Of a stretch of 64,000 nt of DNA, positions 60,324 through 64,000 are shown in pieces (position 1 is the stretch's first letter; each line of letters starts with the position of its first letter). The stretch is from NCBI GenBank assembly GCA_963749415.1, contig CAVVMG010000001.1, positions 1,798,001 to 1,862,000 on the forward strand, read 5' to 3'. This stretch comes from JALYNX01 sp963749415. Its GTDB lineage: Bacteria; Actinomycetota; Acidimicrobiia; Spongiisociales; ZC4RG35. Below the pieces are notes generated by a model. The model searched no databases. It saw only the letters and a program-made list of their open reading frames with translations, and had not been told where the DNA came from. Made by a program: the position numbers and the translations under genes.

Positions 60324-61791
60324 CGAGGAGAAGGTCGACCAGGCCGAGCGGAAGCCGGACCAGCCGGAAATCGAGGAAAAGTCGGTCTCCAAGCAGTACC
60401 GGGGGAATTTCGGCGGACGCGAGGTCGCGTACACCGCCACCGCGGCCACGGTGTCGGTAGGCAGTGGTGATGATCGGAAGGCGGCGTTCTTCTACGTCTC
60501 CTACACCGAGGACGGGGCGGATCCGGCATCGCGGCCCGTGGTGTTCGCCTTCAACGGGGGGCCGGGCTCGTCCACCGTCTGGCTCCACCTCGGGTTGCTC
60601 GGACCGAAACGGGTCGAGTTGGACGACGATGGCTTCGCCATCCGCACCCCGGGCCGCCTCATCGACAACGAGCACTCCGCACTCGATGTCGCCGACGTGG
60701 TGCTCATCGACGCGGTGGGCACCGGATTCAGCACCGCCTCCCCCCAGGACAAGGAGAAGGAATACCACCACTTCTCCCGTGACATCGAGGCCTTCATCGA
60801 GTTCATCGTCACCTACCTCAACCGGAGCGGGCGTTGGTCTTCTCCCAAGTACCTGGCGGGGGAGAGCTATGGGACCACCAGGGGAGCGGCGATCGCCAAC
60901 CAGTTGTTCGCCAAGCAGGGTGTTGAGCTCAACGGCCTGATCCTGATCTCGGTGGCCCTCAACTTCCAGACCATCGCCGGCGAGAGGACGACCGGCGTCT
61001 TCCACCCCGGGAACGACCTCCCCTTCCCGCTCCACCTCCCCACTTACTCGGCAACCGCCTGGTATCACGGCCGACTCGGGGAGACCTGGCAGGCCCGGTC
61101 GTTGCGGGAGCTGCTCGACGAGGTGGAGAAATTTGCCCTGGGTGAGTACTCGACCGCGTTGATGCTCGGTGATCGTCTGGATCCCGAGATCCGAGAGCGG
61201 GTACTCGATCGGCTGGTGGAGTACACCGGGCTCGACCTCTCATACCTGGACACCTACGACCTGCGGATCCACATCATGCGCTTCTGCAAGGAGCTGCTGC
61301 GAGCGGAGCGTCGAACGGTGGGCCGGCTCGACTCCCGCTTCAAGGGAATCGACCGCTTCCCCGATGGTGATGTCCTCGAGAACGACCCCAGCGGGGACCA
61401 GATGATGGGCCAGTTCACCTCGGCGCTCAACGACCTGCTCCGCAGCGAGCTCGGCTACGAGAACGAGTCGTTCTACAAGTCGTTGTCGATGGAGGTCAAC
61501 GAGTCCTGGGACTACGAGGAGTTCAAGGGGAGATACGTCAACACGTCAGAGAGCCTGCGTGACCTGCTGGCCCGCTCCCCGCGCACCCGGGTCTTCGTGG
61601 CCAATGGCTACTTCGACCTGGCAACCCCACACCTCGCCACCGAGCACACCTTCGAACACATGGGGCTCGACCCTTCCGTGCGGGGCAATGTCCGGATGGA
61701 GTACTACGAGGCGGGGCACATGATGTATGTCCACCGACCATCGCTGGAGGCGCTTGCCGGGCATCTCCGGGAGTTCATCTCAGAGGCATGA
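60316..61791 (+). CDS. S10 family serine carboxypeptidase-like protein, no signal peptide
   Basis: This 491-residue alpha/beta-hydrolase peptidase has FNGGPGSSTVWLHLGLLGPKR (oxyanion region, about residues 76-96), the nucleophile GESYG (Ser184), the acid in NGYFDLATP and His in AGHMMYVHRPS. Bacterial S10 relatives are often secreted, but here the N-terminus is acidic and hydrophilic (ADEEKVDQAERKPDQPE), so it should stay in the cytoplasm. The TTG at 60316 overlaps the CMD stop by 8 nt, linking it to the operon. Confidence 0.88.
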   Translation: MADEEKVDQAERKPDQPEIEEKSVSKQYRGNFGGREVAYTATAATVSVGSGDDRKAAFFYVSYTEDGADPASRPVVFAFNGGPGSSTVWLHLGLLGPKRVELDDDGFAIRTPGRLIDNEHSALDVADVVLIDAVGTGFSTASPQDKEKEYHHFSRDIEAFIEFIVTYLNRSGRWSSPKYLAGESYGTTRGAAIANQLFAKQGVELNGLILISVALNFQTIAGERTTGVFHPGNDLPFPLHLPTYSATAWYHGRLGETWQARSLRELLDEVEKFALGEYSTALMLGDRLDPEIRERVLDRLVEYTGLDLSYLDTYDLRIHIMRFCKELLRAERRTVGRLDSRFKGIDRFPDGDVLENDPSGDQMMGQFTSALNDLLRSELGYENESFYKSLSMEVNESWDYEEFKGRYVNTSESLRDLLARSPRTRVFVANGYFDLATPHLATEHTFEHMGLDPSVRGNVRMEYYEAGHMMYVHRPSLEALAGHLREFISEA

Positions 61792-61804
61792 TTCGCCCCT
61801 GGGC

Positions 61805-63253
61805 TCAGAACCGGGAATGCTCCTCTACCAGGCTGAGCACCTCGGGGAGGTCGAGCTCCGGGTAGGGGTCGGGAGCGAGCAGGCCGAGTATCCGGTCCTG
61901 GGAACGGGCGGACACGATCACCTTGTTCGACCACTTCTCGGCGAGGTCCATGGGCGGCATCCGACAGCAAGCCGGGTCGGGACAGGTCGAGGTCTCTCGG
62001 TTTTCGCTGTCCCTTCCCCGAAACCATCGAGCGTCCCCGAAGCCAACGCCGAGGGTGATGGCCGGCGCAGGCTCCCGGCCGGCCTCGACGTGGGTGGTGC
62101 AGAAGAAGGTGCCTCCTGGGGTGTCGGTGTACTGATGATGGGTGTCGAATCGGTCGGGTGAATCGAAAGTCAGTCTTGCTCCCCATCTCCGGCACAGCTT
62201 CTGGGTCTCGATGCCCCCGTGGTCGTCACGGGGGAGCGGCACTCCATCGTTTGCGAATCCCTTGATGATGCTCCCCAATCGATCACTCACCAGGAGATGG
62301 CTCTGGATCCCGAGATGGCGGGTGGCGAGGTTGGCAGTGCGCCAGGCCGCCATCTCGTAGGAGACGTAGAACAGCTCCTTCACGTCTTCGACGTCGAGGT
62401 CGTGGCGCTCTTTGGCTTCGAGCAGCTTGGGGACCACCGCGGATTCAGGTGCCAGCACCGCGGCCGCGAAGTAGGCGGTCTCCACCCGCTGCCGGAGGAA
62501 GGTGTCGAGGTCGGGCTCAAGCTCATGTCCGAGCAGGAAACCGGCCAGGGTTTGAATTACTGCCTTCCGCGCTTGTCGGGTGCGCAGCTCGTCACGCTGC
62601 GCGATGTAGACCCGACGGTGGTCGAGGTCGATGACGGACCTGGCGAATAGAGGCATGTCGTCGATGGGATGGATCTCGAACCCGGCGCTCCTCGCGAGGT
62701 CGAGGAGGTTGCGCGAGGAGAACGGGCCTTCACCGGGGTATCCGCTGGAGAGCAGTGCCTCTCGGGCGACAGACTCCACGTCCTCCAGGTAGCCGTCCGC
62801 GGCTGTCAGCCACTGCTGCACCTCGCCGTTGGATCGACGCACCTCGTCGGAGCCGGCCCCGGTGAGGCCGGAGCGCTGGCGCAGTGCTTCATGAAGGCCC
62901 ACGAGCTGGGTGAGAGTCTCCGTGTCCATCCGTGAGCTGGGCTTCAAGGCGGGTAGGTCGAGCGAGTCGAACAGCGCCGTCTCCTGTGATCGGAGCAGGG
63001 CGATTTCGAGAGCATCCCGCTTGTTGGGCGGGGTCGGTTCGAGCAGCTCGGCCAAATCGACGTCGAGGGCGGCGGCGAGCTCCACGATGAGGTTGATCCT
63101 GGGCTCCTTCTTCCCGTTCTCCAGTAACGAGAGATATGGAGCCGGCTTGCCCACTGCCTCACCGAGCTGATCGAGCGTGAGGCCCTTGGCCCGGCGATGA
63201 TGGCGGAGGCGTCTTCCCAGAATCAGGGGGTCGAGTACCGGTGCTTCGCTCAC
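61805..63253 (-). CDS. ramB: RamB-like regulator of acetate/glyoxylate metabolism (XRE type)
   Basis: This 482-residue regulator has an N-terminal XRE helix-turn-helix (LGRRLRHHRRAKGLTLDQLGEAVGKPAPYLSLLENGKKEPRINLIVELAAALDV), then a middle peptidase-like (ImmA-like) region and a C-terminal Cys-rich part (CPDPACCRMPP). This is the architecture of mycobacterial/corynebacterial RamB, which controls malate synthase and isocitrate lyase. The divergent neighbour is malate synthase. Start GTG 63253 has GGAGGA upstream. Confidence 0.88.
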   Translation of the reverse strand: MSEAPVLDPLILGRRLRHHRRAKGLTLDQLGEAVGKPAPYLSLLENGKKEPRINLIVELAAALDVDLAELLEPTPPNKRDALEIALLRSQETALFDSLDLPALKPSSRMDTETLTQLVGLHEALRQRSGLTGAGSDEVRRSNGEVQQWLTAADGYLEDVESVAREALLSSGYPGEGPFSSRNLLDLARSAGFEIHPIDDMPLFARSVIDLDHRRVYIAQRDELRTRQARKAVIQTLAGFLLGHELEPDLDTFLRQRVETAYFAAAVLAPESAVVPKLLEAKERHDLDVEDVKELFYVSYEMAAWRTANLATRHLGIQSHLLVSDRLGSIIKGFANDGVPLPRDDHGGIETQKLCRRWGARLTFDSPDRFDTHHQYTDTPGGTFFCTTHVEAGREPAPAITLGVGFGDARWFRGRDSENRETSTCPDPACCRMPPMDLAEKWSNKVIVSARSQDRILGLLAPDPYPELDLPEVLSLVEEHSRF

Positions 63254-63294
63254 AAATTGCCGTCCTCCGAAAGATGCGCTGTTCTTGCTTCAGA

Positions 63295-63322
63295 TTGCCT
63301 CTTCAGGCTAGCAGAATATAGA
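63295..63322 (+). promoter_or_regulatory. Candidate malate synthase promoter
   Basis: -35 TTGCCT (63295-63300), 16-nt spacer and -10 TATAGA (63317-63322), about 18 nt before the GTG. The words TTCTTG occur twice nearby (63282 and 63334). A 5-bp inverted repeat (AGAAT ... ATTCT) spans 63314-63336, a possible regulator site. Confidence 0.45.
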
Positions 63323-63340
63323 AGACACTGCATTCTTGTG

Positions 63341-64000
63341 GTGAACATTGACACCGATTCGTTGCGGGAACGAGTGCTCACCCCCGATGCAGTGCAATTC
63401 CTGGTCGACCTCGACCGGGAGTTCAGGGAGGGCCGACTGGCGATTCTCGAGGCCCGCCGGCGCGCCCAGCAGGACATCGACCGTGGGTTGAGACCGGGTT
63501 TCCTGGAGTCGACCGCCTCGATCCGGGGCGGCGACTGGATGGTGGCCCCGGCACCTCCCGACCTGGAAGACAGACGGGTGGAAATCACCGGGCCGGTCGA
63601 CGCCAAGATGATGATCAACGCACTGAACTCCGGCGCCCGAGTGTTCATGGCGGACTTCGAGGATGCGACCACTCCCACCTGGGCCAACCTGCTCCAGGGT
63701 CAGGCCAATCTGGTCGACGCCTACCAGGGCGCGCTCCGCTTCGAAACCGGGGAGAAGACCTACGAGCTCGCCGATCGAGTGGCGACCTTGGTGGTCCGAC
63801 CCCGGGGCTGGCATCTCGACGAGAAGCACTTTCCGGTCGACGACCGGCCGATGTCAGGATCTCTGTTCGACTTCGGGCTCTATCTGTTCCACGGGGGCCG
63901 AGCCGCTCTCGATAGCGGGACCGGGCCCTATCTGTATCTGCCCAAGCTCGAGTCTCATCACGAAGCCCGTCTCTGGAACGAGGCCTTCGTGTGGGCCCAG
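63341..64000 (+). CDS. aceB: Malate synthase, 3' end outside window
   Basis: The 220 codons present start NIDTDSLRERVLTPDAVQFLVDLDREFREGRLAILEARRRAQQDIDRG. They contain NSGARVFMADFEDATTPTWANLLQGQANLVDA (residues about 93-125) and GPYLYLPKLESHHEARLWNEAF near the cut, the malate synthase A barrel. It condenses glyoxylate with acetyl-CoA in the glyoxylate cycle. A GTG one codon earlier (63338) is possible. The divergent RamB-like gene suggests acetate-responsive control. Confidence 0.95.
   Translation, partial: MNIDTDSLRERVLTPDAVQFLVDLDREFREGRLAILEARRRAQQDIDRGLRPGFLESTASIRGGDWMVAPAPPDLEDRRVEITGPVDAKMMINALNSGARVFMADFEDATTPTWANLLQGQANLVDAYQGALRFETGEKTYELADRVATLVVRPRGWHLDEKHFPVDDRPMSGSLFDFGLYLFHGGRAALDSGTGPYLYLPKLESHHEARLWNEAFVWAQ

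Noticed and set aside
58341..60449. 702-codon open frame antisense to the E2 and CMD genes
   Set aside because: Same GC-shadow effect; E2 and CMD frames have clear motifs.

Overview
The window reads as one chromosomal segment of a high-GC Actinomycetota. The evidence is F420 biochemistry (cofG and cofH, three LLM-family oxidoreductases, one PPOX-type protein), a mycothiol-type maleylpyruvate isomerase/DinB relative, a RamB-type regulator next to malate synthase, a Gram-positive LexA box, and the order M16 peptidase ... dapA-rnj-ftsK. Many genes have a TAnnnT -10 hexamer only 6-9 nt before the start codon, so much of the transcription looks leaderless. An uncultured Acidimicrobiia-like lineage would fit, but that is inference. 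I saw no tRNA, rRNA, CRISPR array or complete transposon, and no gene-free stretch over about 215 bp.

Layout. 1-1885: 5' part of hisG behind a six-His leader peptide and attenuator, and a kinase-less membrane sensor. 1931-9331: valS, a SatD gene with palindromic operators, DedA, beta-lactamase-fold, dodecin, PPOX/F420, an M15 lipoprotein and an NTF2-like gene. 9356-15279: dnaE2 under a perfect SOS box, a VOC gene, a DUF222-HNH gene followed by a decayed VOC fragment, and a DUF3800-like gene. 15494-24318: cupin, MmcQ, DUF2237, a lytic-transglycosylase-like protein, an AroQ-hydrolase fusion, a lipoate ligase, a lipoprotein, an ABC exporter, a stress protein, a flavin reductase and an SDR. 24327-28356: cofG, a cofH with a long N-terminal extension, and an LLM oxidoreductase. 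28393-39255: an lhr helicase broken by a frameshift, HD-GYP, BtpA, DinB-like, LOG, and a MoxR/VWA pair. 39364-48993: M16 peptidase, small membrane proteins, glpD, LLM, PEBP, a divergent zinc-uptake locus (frameshifted permease; Zur-like regulator plus ATPase), RRM protein, cyclophilin and a thioredoxin-like protein. 49026-55427: a P-loop kinase-LLM fusion, then dapA-rnj-ftsK. 55509-64000: a membrane protein, a 2-oxoacid dehydrogenase E1a-E1b-E2 operon followed by a CMD-family protein and an S10 peptidase, then RamB-like regulator and malate synthase (3' end cut).

How the genes connect. The 2-oxoacid dehydrogenase E2 needs lipoate, and a lipoate ligase is encoded at 18474. The cofG/cofH pair makes the F420 chromophore used by LLM and PPOX proteins spread over the window. 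RamB-like regulator and malate synthase form an acetate/glyoxylate unit. The most notable signals are the histidine attenuator, a 58-bp two-hairpin repeat present both between genes and inside the E2 linker, the AroQ-hydrolase fusion, the extended CofH, and widespread leaderless promoters. Two frameshifts in otherwise conserved genes (lhr, znuB-like) suggest assembly errors or real decay.
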